Origin: Antitrichia curtipendula
Lineage: Eukaryota > Streptophyta > Bryopsida > Hypnales > Leucodontaceae
Length of the DNA: 64,000 nt
Assembly: GCA_951230915.1 (NCBI GenBank)
Contig: OX579635.1
Coordinates: forward strand, 19,096,001-19,160,000
Reading direction: 5' to 3'
A program made the translations under genes and the position numbers. The notes under the pieces were generated by a model that was not told where the DNA came from, did no database searches, and was given only the letters and a program-made list of their open reading frames with translations. Each line of letters starts with the position of its first letter. The first letter of the stretch is position 1. Below, one piece after another: positions 33,069 to 45,450 of this stretch.

Positions 33069-36000
33069 CTAAGTGGAAGTGTCCATTGTTTCTGATCCCT
33101 CTGCAGCTGGCTCAGCAGAGTCCTCGATCATGGCATCTCCCTTCTTGCCTGTTCAATATCACCCAGTAGAGTGAGACGTCATAGACCACAGCAAGACATC
33201 TCCATAACTAGACATTCGACTCCCAATTTGAAACCAGATCAGAATCGTTGGTCGTTTGTCAATGAATCGATATCATCAATACGTTTGAATTCGAGTTATA
33301 TTTTTGGCCTTGCATGCCATTCTAAAGTTTCGTTGACCAAGTTCTTCCACAATTAAACGAGATCAGAAATGACAAAACTGGTACTCACCTTTCTTCTTCT
33401 TGCCACCGCCCTTCTTCTTGGACTTGGTGGCCATCGCTAACCAGGTCTTGATCTCTGGATCCTCAAGAACCTTAGTAGGTTGAAACTCCTGAAGTGGTTG
33501 ACCGGTAATTTTATCGGAGCCATTCGGCATGAGCAGAACCGTGAACTTGACGTGGGCTACAAAGTCACCTACAAGAAAATATCGATCATGTTGGTGTCAA
33601 AATATTTCATAGAATCCACAAGGATCTGTCCTGCCTAAAATCACAGAAAATAAGAGAACACATGCATCAAAGACTGGACAACAACATCCTTTAACATATG
33701 CTCAACTCATCTTGAGCTACATCAGCTAGTAAAATTGCCAGAAACTGTCAAGTTTTCTATCCACTAAGCTAGAGAGTAAGCACTAACCAGGCTTCTCATG
33801 GAGAACAGGATACGGCTGAAGCAGTTCATGATTCACGCATTCCACAAGCCCAAGACGGGCCCGCTTCTCTTCTAATGCTCTAAATAATCCAGAAATATAA
33901 CACCACAGAAAAATGTTAGAAGGGGAACAAAAACTAATATCAAGAGCATTGGGTAATGGATACAAGAGGTAAAAACAGGGACACATTGAAGTGGAACTTA
34001 AATACTATTCCTTCCAAGATTGTCAATTATGAGTGTGGTATCCAGGAACGACCAAGCACTGTGGGGGAGAGACAGCATGATTCTGCAAGGAAGCAGGAAG
34101 TTGTACCTGGCAGTGAAAGGCATGATGGGGAACTTCGTGTTGATCTCGCTGAAGATGAATCTCGATGCCTTCATCTTAAGGTGATAGTTCTTATCCACAG
34201 CCCTCTTGTACACTGTCGTCTGCTTCTCGTCCAGTAACTTCGGCTGCAACACAAAGAAACTTAGAGTATCAAAACCCCGCAGAACTTGGAAGACTACAAA
34301 ATATTAGGAATACTAGAAAGAATTACACTCAAGACCTGAAAATAAGACCAGTACCGTCTATAGATCTTTGCATTTAAGTGAAAATAAGGCAACCAAATTC
34401 TTGTAAAATCTCCCATATGATAAGAGAACTGCCAGAAGAACCCATGCAATATATAGACAGTACCCATGTGTATTCAGAATCATCACCAGGACCTCAAAGT
34501 CAGATGAGACTACAAAATATAGTGGAATTTGGAGACAACTTCCAGTATACATGGGAGATAAAAGTTTCCCAGCATGCAAGTTGTACTATGACACCACAAT
34601 GTCTCTCTAGGACCTCCGGGTAAGGGCGCCGCAAGGAGAACCCATGCAGTATGCCAGAGCTATCAAAGCACCACATAATGTGGAGCAAAACCCTGCCCTG
34701 TTAATAGGTAGTCCCAAGTGTTTAGCGCCATGTATTACCAAAAGTGTATAATTCGAGGAATACAAGTCTGAAAACTATGAAGTGAACCAGACCTGGATGA
34801 AATTGCCATTGCACTACTCAAAACCAAGGCTGCACACTTTAAAGTGATCTTTGTACTGACAAGGGTGCTATTCATTCCAACTCCAAGAAACAGTAATGCT
34901 TGACCGTAAAACTTTCAAACCCTCAAAAATAAACAAGCTTACACCAATATTGAAGAAAAAGCGAAAAGAATGGTACCTTTCCATCACCAGTGCTGGTCAC
35001 GATATCTACTGCATAGACCTCGTTCTCCTCAAACTCAGCATCATCTACCCGGGTGTCTGGGTTGCTCACACTCAGAATCACTTTGTTGGCATCAATCACA
35101 AACTGCTTCATTTGATGACTCAACACACCCTCGGCAATCTTGCAGTCGTATGCAGCAGCCACCTTCTGAATAGCTTCAGTCACATCCTTGTTCTGAAAAG
35201 CAGTCACTTGCATAAGCGCAACAGGCACACAGGCAAGGCACAGCATAAAATTCTGAGGAACCAAACCAGGATTAAGAGAAAATATATCCAAATACATGAC
35301 TAGAGAACAGAGTAATATTTAAAACATTAAAAAGGGGTCAACAAGAATTACGATTCTATTCCATATTATATCATAACCTCAGAAAGTTCTTAACCAAAGA
35401 ATGTATGAAGAAAAGTAGCTGCAAACCTTCTTTCCAGGCCTGATAAGACGAAGTGCAACCTCTGCAGCTGTATGAGCGGCAGCCAAGACATCTGCGGCAC
35501 GACCTGTCACAGGTCCTTCACTAATCACATGGGTATGTGCAACAACGGCTACAAACCCGTCAACGTGGCAGCCTAGATCACTGCAAGCCAACGAAAGTGA
35601 CACTCAATACCGTACCAGACACTCAAATGAATTGAAAGTAACCTAAAAACTGTTACGATCAGAAGTACTCCATCAAATTATGCAAAGCTGTGACTACAGT
35701 GATCCAGTTAACCTAGAGATCCTGGAGACTCTGAAACCCAAAACCGTCTGACAACTAGCAATGCACCTCTAAACTTACATTTTAACGATGTCATTGGCTG
35801 AAAGAACAGTCTCATCGCTAGCCAAAGGCGAGAAGTGGCATACAGTGTTGTTGACGGACACACATGTGGGAAAGGCAACTCCTTTGTCGATTTTCTTCTT
35901 CGCGTTCTTGTACATGAGCCCAGTTTGACTGCCAGAATAAATTTGTAAGAAACAACATATTGAAAACTCCCCCAGCTCAAAGTTTTATTCCAGGTGGCCA

Positions 36001-36941
36001 CTAGTTTCCATTCTGGCAATAGCACCTTCCTTAGCGACACTAAAAAAAAGACAAAGAAAAGAAAGTTTTAAGCCAACTCATGTCCACCTCTTCATTTCTA
36101 TGATTCTCATGCACTTTCTACAAAACAGATAAGTTGCGTGTAATGAGAACCTGTGTACGAAGTCCACGTAAGATGGTTACAGAGGATTAAAGAAGAGGTC
36201 AAACACACTTACTCGCGAATCACGGTGTCGCCCTTCTCACACAGGTCAACAATCTTTACTCCAGGCTTGCAGTCTGCCAGCACAGCTTGCAAAGCCTCTG
36301 CAAAAGAAATGGATACAACACCTCCAAGTTCATTCACCGGTTCAAAGTAAGACAGTAATAATCTCCTCTCAACCAAACGTCCAACTTATGAAGAGACTGA
36401 ATACACAAACACTCGTCCCTACCACGCCCAAGGGCATTCGATCCAAATGCGTGGACTTAATAAACCATCCATTTCATAATCTAATTCCCGATAACGCCCC
36501 AGAAATCTTCTCACTAACTCAAATCTATCCACCATTACCAGTAAATAAGGATCAAGGAAAACAAATACCAAGACAACCCTTACAGCACAAAATGCCTTCC
36601 ACTGGCACAAAAACCAATTGGGAGAAGTCCTGCTCAGGAGATATTCAATAGAGAGAGTGAACACTTCGGGGTGGGGGTTGCTGACCAGCACTCTTCCCAA
36701 TCAATCTTGAAAAGATTCGATTTTGAAAAATGATTTACCTCTGGGACAATGGCACTCAATTGCATTCTCAAAAAACACGAATGCCACTACCACATACGCA
36801 CACCACTTTCTCCAAACCCTAAAATAAGAAAAGCATAAGTTACGTACTGTTAGCGACCTCAGCCGCGCACTTATACTTGGTGACGACATCCGGCGACGTC
36901 AAGTCGAGCTCCTTCTCCTCTTTCACCTCATCATCCGACAT
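33069..36941 (-). CDS. EBP1: ERBB3-binding protein 1 homologue (EBP1/PA2G4)
   Basis: A methionine-aminopeptidase-fold protein without protease activity that binds RNA and ribosomes; in plants it promotes growth and cell proliferation and acts in nucleus, nucleolus and cytoplasm. Nine exons: 36941-36848, 36297-36213, 35928-35779, 35580-35427, 35192-34977, 34243-34107, 33879-33788, 33568-33389 and 33148-33069. All are GT-AG with consistent phases, totalling 396 codons with stop (395 residues, close to the roughly 390 of the family). Landmarks in order: [133 protein letters not shown] and [10 protein letters not shown]. It ends in the basic RNA-binding segment [16 protein letters not shown] and an acidic tail. 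No break or missing exon is seen. Confidence 0.95.
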
Positions 36942-37119
36942 CGCGTCGCTCGCGGTAACACCCGCAATGGAACGTCCACGACAAACCACACTTGCGCACT
37001 GAGAGAGATTTTTAAACGAAGGGCTCAAACTGGCCCTAGAGAAAATCAGAAGACGCAAATGAGATGCCTCGTGAAAACGGCGCGAGAGAGCGATAAGTGC
37101 GATGACGATGTGCAGAAAG

Positions 37120-37195
37120 GGAAAGCCCAGTGGCGAATACTTGGCAAGTGCTGAAGAGCCGCCCTGATTAGGGTTTAGCACCAAACCCTAATGAC
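37120..37195 (-). promoter_or_regulatory. Telo-boxes and site II motif upstream of EBP1
   Basis: TTAGGGTTTA at 37168-37177 and AAACCCTAA at 37183-37191 are telo-boxes, and AAGCCCA at 37123-37129 is TGGGCTT (site II) on the gene strand. They lie about 180-250 bases before the ATG. This pair is typical of plant ribosome-biogenesis and translation genes, in keeping with EBP1's role. Confidence 0.7.
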
Positions 37196-37379
37196 GAGAA
37201 TCTGCATCCATCCTCGGGATCTCATCCATGCGGGGTAGATGAATTATATTCGGATGTCACTCCCAGCCACGTCATGTAATCCTATCCTGCGGGCTGAGTA
37301 TGGAACAGCACCTAAAATTTGAATAAGAATTTGAGCATGGTTTCTAATATTGAACTGTAAAAAGCTTTTATTCAGTCTT

Positions 37380-37495
37380 GTTGGTAGTCATAAGGGGATT
37401 CTATATTTTCTTAACTTGCAAAATATAGAATCTTGCAAGATATCTTGCAAGTTAAGAAAATATAGAGTCTTGCAAGATATCTTGCAAGATTTAAG
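37380..37495. repeat. Small palindromic tandem repeat
   Basis: Units built from TATAGAATCTTGCAAGATAT and CTTGCAAGTTAAGAAAATAT repeat two to three times and can fold back on themselves. GTCTTGTTGGTAGT then AAGGGGATTCTA, just before, also occurs near 44480-44510. Confidence 0.6.
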
Positions 37496-38320
37496 CATTC
37501 AAATTCACTTAAATCATTTTTTTGGCCCTGCGAAAAACAAGGCAGCTACACTTCACAAGCTCACTTTTCTATGAAAAAATGTCCAAAATGGAGGTGCTTC
37601 TTTGGATTCTTTATTCTAGACAAGCTGACTACATAATTGAAAATTTTCAAATCAATTGGAACTATTCAACATATAAGAAAAAAATAGTAAGTAGAAAAAA
37701 GTAGAGAATGATTCAAAATACAAAATTGTTAAGATTTTAGTTATGGAATTGAAATATGTCATTCCCAATGGCTACAATGTTTTTGGGGTCAAAATATTTT
37801 TCTGAATTATTTTTTTCTAACACACTATATTTTTTTCTATATGTAAAACTTTGAATCATTCTATTTGGACTAGTGATGAGAAAGTTACAGACGATCTTGT
37901 TTCGGGGGCAATCTAAAGATGTTCTTGGAAAAAAAACTTTTTGTCTAACTTTGAATGCTAATATCTTCCAATCCGTATGGTCAATCCGTACAATCTCAAA
38001 CAAGTGAAGTATAAGATCCTATGGTTAGATTCTTAGAAAAAAATTCTCTGCTGTCTTGGATGAATGCAACAGAAATGATAGTTTTTAGTGTTTTTTGACA
38101 GAATGGCCTTGGGACTTGGGACTTTAGAGGGTAATATGCCCAGACTACCCAACCGAGGAAAAAAGTAACATATTAGACCATAGCTTTTGACTCATATTTT
38201 CCAAAATTCATAAAATTTAGTGCATATGAAAGATATTCCTCGTCCCTACCATCTATTAAAATTTCAGCCTAAAATATGCAAATTCCTCGGTTGGGCAGAC
38301 ATTGAGATTTGTAAAGAGGT
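37495..38320. mobile_element. 0.9-kb repeat family, rearranged copy C
   Basis: Bases about 37500-37790 match the family inverted, about 37840-38060 match it in the + orientation (TGAATGCTAATATCTTCCAATC), and about 38160-38290 are inverted again (AAAGATATTCCTCGTCC matches copy B near 26030). It is a mosaic of inverted segments. Confidence 0.6.
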
Positions 38321-38784
38321 ATGGTGGCACTTCGTACTGAGAGTTGGGTTAGCAAAATGAATCTAGTTCAAAGATTTCTTAAATTCTTCCCCAAAGTTTC
38401 TTACAACAAATACAAATTATTTCTATTAGTTCAAGATACACTATTTATTTTACACAGCATTTCTTCACTGGAATTGTATTACTCAATATTGACTCAAAGA
38501 AGAAGAGAGTATCTTCTTTGTGTTGAAGTCAATAAAATTTTGAAAATAAGTTTGTTCTGGTAGAAAAATGCAATATAAAACAACTAGTACATCTCACATA
38601 AATTTGAATTAACTTGTGCAATTAATACAATTATTAATATCAAGTAAAATTATATCTTTACATTGACAAATCTTTAAAATTGTCAATTAATATTTAGAAT
38701 CTTGACAATTAAAGAACAAGAACTATTTGCAAAAGAATCAATACAAAAACATATACATATTAATAGATATCACATCCATCCAAC

Positions 38785-38950
38785 GGCGCTAGTATGTGAG
38801 TATGGAAATGTGAGCATGTGAGCTTTGAGCATACATATAAATAGATGTATTGCAACCATTGAAGGTGTTTATAATGCAAACACCTATAATATAGGTACCT
38901 ACATCATAGTTACTCTATAATCATAGAAGTTTTTTATAATATAGGTACCT

Positions 38951-39025
<75 letters not shown>

Positions 39026-39069
39026 TTCTAGGCTCCTGTGCTCATGCTTCAAGGCTCACATAATAGCAA
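38785..39069. mobile_element. MITE with TATGTGAG termini, copy 1
   Basis: Starts GCGCTAGTATGTGAG and ends CTCACATAATAGCAAC, inverted termini of about 14 bp. Same family as 40137-40378. The interior has ATAATATAGGTACCTACA twice and holds the (AT)n tract. Confidence 0.65.
38953..39024. repeat. (AT)n microsatellite, about 72 bp
   Basis: Uninterrupted AT dinucleotide run inside the MITE; likely variable in length. Confidence 0.95.
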
Positions 39070-40136
39070 CCTTCCACATCCACCCAATGGCATAAATAGT
39101 CATGATATAAGAATCAAACCTAGACTATCAAATATAAATGTGTTAACAATTTGCAACCATATTTCAACCTAATGAAGTGCCATTAGATGATTTTTGGGGG
39201 TTTGGAGGGCTGTTTTGAGCCTGTTCCCGGCGTTGTTTCCCTGGCAACAAAAGAACAACCGTTGTCAACTCTACACTCTTTTATTGAATTATCCCCGAAA
39301 CGCCCAAGCTTTTTGAAATGTGTTTTTTCTATGAAAAAAGAACATGGGCTTATAATTATCGCCAATGAAGCAAAAAAAAGGTTCAAAATTTAACCATATA
39401 GATGTTTAAAGGGCTTGTTTATTAGTGTGTCTTTCAATTTTGAATGTGAAATTGCATAGGAATTGTGAGATTATAACAATAGAAATGTAATTATCCTATT
39501 TCTAGTATGTTGCCCCTTTCCAAAATATTTGAGAAATTTACATATAAGAGTTTTTGGGGATCGGGAGTGACATTAACAACTAAAATTTATGTTAGCATAC
39601 TAAAATGCACTTCTTAAAACCTCAAGTTCAAATGAAAAGCTATCAAACTCATTACACAATCTATTTTGCAATTGTTGAAATGCAATTTTGAGGGGATAAG
39701 TAGAAATCACAATTAACTCCAAATGAACACTTGTATGTTAAAATGTTCAACTGTAAAAACCATGAAGATACTATAATCTTTCCATTGGGACCATTTTCAA
39801 AGCAAATGAATATACGCATTTTTTTAGATTTCAAATCAAGTGAAATTGGCAAGCTTTCCAAGGTACTTCACTATACCTTATAATTCATATATACATGAGT
39901 TCAATTTTTTTTATTATAGGGGTTATTAGCTATTATCTTACAATAGATATGTTCTTATTTTTTTTCTACTTCTACTTTTAGCGCCCTTTTTCCTACCTCC
40001 TAGATGATAATTAAAAATAAAATTTGAGGCATGTACCTAGTATAATTCAAAAGTTTCTATGTAGTTCTAGAGTTGATCAATACAATATATTCATTCCAAA
40101 CTACTGTTGAACACAATTGACACAAGTAGCACACAA

Positions 40137-40378
40137 CGATGCTAGTATGTGAGCCCAAGAATGCGAGCTTGTGAACATTGAACCTACAATATAGATACCT
40201 GTAATATAGATATCACACACTATAGAGGGTGTATGTATCATAAACACCTGTAATATGGGTATTTGTAACATATATATCCTATAATCATATATGATTTCTA
40301 TAGTATATACACTTATAACATAGGTGTATAGTATTCTGAACTCATGGGCTCACACTCCTATGCTCACATAACAACAAC
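40137..40378. mobile_element. MITE with TATGTGAG termini, copy 2
   Basis: Starts GATGCTAGTATGTGAGCCC and ends GCTCACATAACAACAAC. Interior words (CACCTGTAATATGGGTA, TATAATCATA) match copy 1, but there is no (AT)n run, so the microsatellite arose in copy 1. Confidence 0.65.
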
Positions 40379-40904
40379 CTTCAAATAGCACATATATAGA
40401 CATCATATATCAAACAATTTTATACAAAAGAATCATACTTGTGCAATGGGAGAAAAAACACAGAAACTAAAAAAAATCCACAAGTAGTATTAATAGCTAC
40501 AATATAATATAATATCTTCTTGCATGAATATAATACATCCTTAAAAATCACTCGCTACGGATCTCAATTGGAACAAACAAAGAGATAACAACGCAAAATG
40601 AGATGCTGTTCATTGTTTTTGTATCTATTTACAAATGGAAAATGGAAGCTTCTCATGTAGGTTCCCCACCTTCTTCTTAGACTATCTTTTATGTAGATTT
40701 ACAAATTATATACTATGGACCATTACAATATATTACATAGTAGTTATAATATAATATGCTTCAAAAAAGCCATAATATAGTAGTTTGAATATTTTTTTAA
40801 TCATTAACTCCAACATTTAAAATACACCCTATGATAGGTCTCACATTGTTTCTAAAACAACTGCTAGTGAAGTTCATAGGCAAGTTTTACTCTTCACTAA
40901 TAAC

Positions 40905-41005
40905 ACATATATGTGTTTGAGGACCTCTCAAAAATCAAATATTTAATTTTTTCAGTGAAAAATGAAAGCTTCCAATATGTGTTTGAGGACCTCTCAAAAC
41001 TACCC
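40905..41005 (+). repeat. Short direct duplication
   Basis: ATATGTGTTTGAGGACCTCT followed by CAAAA occurs twice, about 60 bases apart. Confidence 0.7.
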
Positions 41006-41581
41006 ATTAATTAATTTTAAAATAGTTAAAAGAATTTAATTGTCTACACCAAAATGTGCCTAAAATTCTAATTGACCATATATGGTTGATTGGGCAGTTA
41101 GGGGTTTAATATTTTTTGTAAGAAATGCAAATTTTAAATGCTCTTACCATAATTTATTTTATTTTATCAATTTAGAATTATTATTTGTTGAATTTGCTAG
41201 CAAATTATAATATATAAGATTAATTTATAATTTAACAATCTAAATATCTAATAGTAAGAACTCAAATAAATTTAATTAATGTAAGAATTTGAATACTCAA
41301 TGCAGCATCTTTACAATAATTGAATGAATTTTGGATGAATGTGGTCTAATTAGAGTAAAAATTGGATGAAAATTGGGTGGCAATCACACCATTGAGACAT
41401 TTTGAAAACAATGAAAACAATGTAGACCACATTACAATGAATTTATCTAAAATATTGTGAACTTGAGTACTTTTAATTATTCATTACTAGGTACACATCA
41501 CAAATCACTTGAATGTTTCTTCTTATAAATTATTGATCACTTGATTCATATCCATTATAAAGTCTAAATTTGACATGGATA

Positions 41582-42210
41582 TTAATCCCTAATGATTTTT
41601 GACTATGAAACGTTCCAAAATTGCCATTTCTAATACAAGTACCAAATTTTAGAAAAAAATAGTTTTGAACACATGTAACTATAGGATCTTGTAGTACGTT
41701 GGTTTGAGAAGATGTGGAAAAAAATTCAAAATTTTTCACCATGTAGATTGCAAGATATTAGCATTTGAAGTGACAAAAATCCTTTTTTTGCCATTGCAAA
41801 AAATCTGACAAGTTGCACTTCACAAGGTCAGGTCATTATGGAAAAATGTCCAAAATGGTTGTAACTCTTTGTATTATTTCTTCAAGGCAAGTTGGTTACA
41901 TGCTTGAAGAATTTTAGATCATTACGAATTGTACAACATATAGGAAAAAAATAGTAAGTAGAAAGCAATAAAGAATGATTTAGAATATTAAATTGTTAAC
42001 CATTTATTTATGGAATTGAAAAATGTCAATTCCAATGGTTGTAATGTTGTAATAAACAATGTATACCCAATGTTTTTATTTTTTTTTCAAAATATTGAAA
42101 CCTGAGTTAAATAAAGGACTTCAGTAAGTTTATTTTAATATACCAAAGATTTCATAACTACCCCTAACCAACCCACAACTAAAATTCCTCATAACTTTCA
42201 TCTCATTGAT
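41582..42210 (-). mobile_element. 0.9-kb TTAA-bounded repeat, copy D, inverted and truncated
   Basis: Starts TTAATCCCTAATGATTTTTG, the reverse complement of the copy A right end, and runs through GATTGCAAGATATTAGCATT and TAGTAAGTAGAAAGCA. The other terminus is not recognised near 42210. Confidence 0.75.
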
Positions 42211-42534
42211 TATGTATAGCATGCAAGCCTGTAAGGCATTAGATGAAATTTAGCTAGTGTAGAAGGTTGTGAGTTCCCCCAAATTTTCCAGACTGTGGGA
42301 ACTCAACTATAGTAGTATGCTGATGTGGCCAAGAGATTGCCACATTGGATAATAATTTAAAAATAAAAAATTAGTTTTTAATTTTTTAATTAATTTTAAA
42401 AATTATTATTATTTAAAAATTATTAATTTTTCTGAACAGCATTGGATGGTTCACAACATTGGGGACTGGCTTGAAACGGACTTCAATGCCCCCAAAAAAC
42501 ATTTAATGATTCATTGATATAAAAATGAGTTCCT

Positions 42535-42762
42535 TTAACCCATAAACGTCGAGGCGGACGTTTTGTGGTCGATGAATGACAAGAAAATCTCTTGTGTAGG
42601 ACAGAAGTGCAGCTATTCATCCTCCAAATTTTGTGGGAAAAGGGAAGATCATCTACAGGAGTTTGTCTTCTATTGAGTGTTTTTGCATTATTTTAATCCA
42701 ACAATTCACACGGTGACAAAACAGATGATTTCCACGGTTACAAGCCCATGTTTAAGGGTTAA
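42535..42762. mobile_element. TTAA-bounded MITE, copy 2
   Basis: Starts TTAACCCATAAACGTCGAGG and ends TGTTTAAGGGTTAA. It matches copy 1 (11497-11737) along its length, for example TGAATGACAAGAAAATCTCT and ATCCAACAATTCACACGGTG. Confidence 0.85.
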
Positions 42763-43157
42763 GCATAAATAAAGGACCAATTTTTTGTTTTGAACCTTAC
42801 AACTTAACATCCAATCTAATTGTGATTATATGAAGGGAGTTTAGACAAGGTTCATTCTTATACTGGAGTCTACGTGTATAAAATAAAATAGTGTTTCTAC
42901 TTGACTTGAAGAAGAGACATCTTATATTGTTTTATTGCAATTTTGTATTTTCTGTAGATCAAATTATCTATTCAATAAATTAAAAAATCATTATATTATA
43001 GTTTTTTTTGCCAAATGACCACTTATGCCATAAAACTACCCTCTTCAACAAGTTTCATGCTGACTTTGAATGAATCCACTTTGAAAAACAATAAAAAAAA
43101 CTAGACAAAAAAACCCAAAGAAGAGTCGATAAGCCTTATTGATCCAAATTGAGTAAG

Positions 43158-44075
43158 TTAACCTCTACGGAGACCTTTCTTCCATCAAAACACATTAAAA
43201 AACGTCACTTCTATTGCAAAAAGCAAAAGATTGCAAAAGTTTTTTTTTGCATATCTAACCATAGGATCTTGTATTAGACTAGTATAAAAATGTATGCAAG
43301 AAATTTCAGAAACTTTGATTGCATAGATTGCAAGATATTTGCATCCAAAGTGAAGAAAACAAGTTTTTTTGCATCTTGCTTGACTAGATTTTTTGGCTTT
43401 GAATCTTCTTAACTTAACATTTTTATACTATCAATTTGATTTTCAATGTTGAATACTTGAGTTGAGAATCTAGGAAAAAAATTCAAGAAAATTGCACTAA
43501 GTTTTTACTCAATAAAAAATTGTTAAGTAGAAAGAAGTAGGTTGAAGATTGAAGGAAAAACTATATTGTTAATAGCTCTAAGATGAAATTGAAATACAAT
43601 AATTCCAACAATGAGATTGTTCTAGAAAAAAAATACAACCCTCTCTAATAATTTGTTTTTGTAAAATTGTAAAAATTGCATTAAAAAATGAATCCTATAA
43701 GTTATTTTTACAAGAAGATGCTTAGATTGCCCAAGAAACTAAGATTGTCCATAACTTTCTCATCACTAGTCCAAATTGAATGAATCAGAGCTTCAAATGT
43801 AGAAAATTATATGTAGTTTTAGGGAAAAAAATTAAAACATATATTTTGACTTTTAGTGATTTTTTTGTGCTGCCCACCAAATTCCAATGGCGTCTTGTTG
43901 TGTCATAGCTTTTTCTCTTGGGCATTGATTGAAATAAAATTATATCTCCACAAAGCTCTCGCAAAACCGCACATCCTCGGAATTTTTTTTAAAAATTCAC
44001 TAAAAATTGAGGTCATATGAACCTACCTGGACCCAAATTATGCCCCGAGGGGACAAGTGGTCCTTTAGGGGTTAA
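43158..44075 (-). mobile_element. 0.9-kb TTAA-bounded repeat, copy E, inverted
   Basis: 918 bp bounded by TTAACCTCTACGGAGACC and GGTCCTTTAGGGGTTAA, the clearest terminal pair of the family. Internal blocks include ATAGGATCTTGTATTAGAC, TAGATTGCAAGATATTTGC and TTGTTAAGTAGAAAGAAGTA. It is closest to copy F. Confidence 0.78.
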
Positions 44076-44762
44076 ACTTGTTGCATCCATATTTACCAAG
44101 TGCTTTCAAGTAGGCCTTCATATACCTTTAAATGTAGACCTCAAGTTCAAAGACATCCAATACAACAAACAAATCCATTTATTTAATATAATTTTATGAT
44201 TTGCCTGGATTAATTTGTCAATATCATATACTATTCTTTAGTTGCAAGAAGAATGTATTGTGTTTCTAGCCACACCAACAATTCTCATATGACAAAGAAA
44301 TATAGTTTGAAATAAAGAGTAGATAATCATTGCCCTAAAAAAATCATTTCTTGTGATGAATTTACACTCACTAAAGGTGGAAGTTCTTGTTGCAACCACT
44401 AAGGTAACTATACCGAAAATTGCACAAACAAACAATTCAACATGGTTTCTATTATTATATTGGAAAACTTTTTTGTAGGATCTTGTTGGTAGTGAAAAGG
44501 GGATTCTAGATTCTTTCAAAATGCATTTTTTGGACACCATATGAATAAACTACAAAGTGCTGAAAATAGGTGTTTCTAAAAGTCATTATAAATTCTCATG
44601 AATAGTGGGAGTACATTCTAGGCAAGAATGTACTGTGTGCAATTTTAGATGTAGTTACCTTAATCACTCCATCATCATCATCCAAAACACTGACTATGGC
44701 CACTTACGCAACCTAATGTAGTCCAAATCCCATTTTTTGAATTTTTTTGGTCATAAGATGGA

Positions 44763-44871
44763 AACACCCATTCCTGTCCTTGTACCCAATTCCATCACCA
44801 TGTACCAAGAGAGTACATTTTTACCTCGAAAATGTGACGGAATTGGGTACAAGGACAGTTTAGGGTGTCTT
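44763..44871. repeat. Hairpin with 20-bp perfect stem
   Basis: CTGTCCTTGTACCCAATTCC (44774-44793) is the exact reverse complement of 44839-44858, extended by ACACCC and GGGTGT, with a 45-base loop. It could be a small MITE or a hairpin RNA source. Confidence 0.6.
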
Positions 44872-45450
44872 CACCTTTGGTTGATGCAAGAGTTTAATGA
44901 GTCATTTCTTAGATATCTGTAGTAGGTCTTTTGCTTGTCATAGGTGTCTGTTTTATCTTATACTCCTTGCATTTCACTTCATATTCAGTTAAGCATTTGC
45001 CAATATGCAAAATCTTTCCATCATTTTCTCTGGCACACCTGTGGTGCCACACTGCCTTTGAGAGTCCCTCAGACCATACAGTATTTCCCTGTTACTTACG
45101 TTTCTCGAGTGCCAATCAACCTCACATTGCAGCATCATACCAGGTCACGCTAAATTGGAGCTTCTCAATGGAGAAATTATCCTTGGAGTCTTTATTTCTC
45201 AAACTAAAGCCACGCCTCCGCAGCCATGACTACAAGTCTGTGTGTCTGTCGACCGACAATCTGTCAATGAGAGTCACCTAACCGGCTAGCTAATAAGCTA
45301 TGATTCTCACTTTACCTCCTCAAATTGAGCAGCAGGCTAATCCCACAGCAATGCCCAACTGGGGGGTCGGGGAGAGCCCGCTCGCTCACAATGGAATAAC
45401 CAAACTATGGTACACAAAATCAATGGAACGAAAGTTTGTAGACTAGCCAG

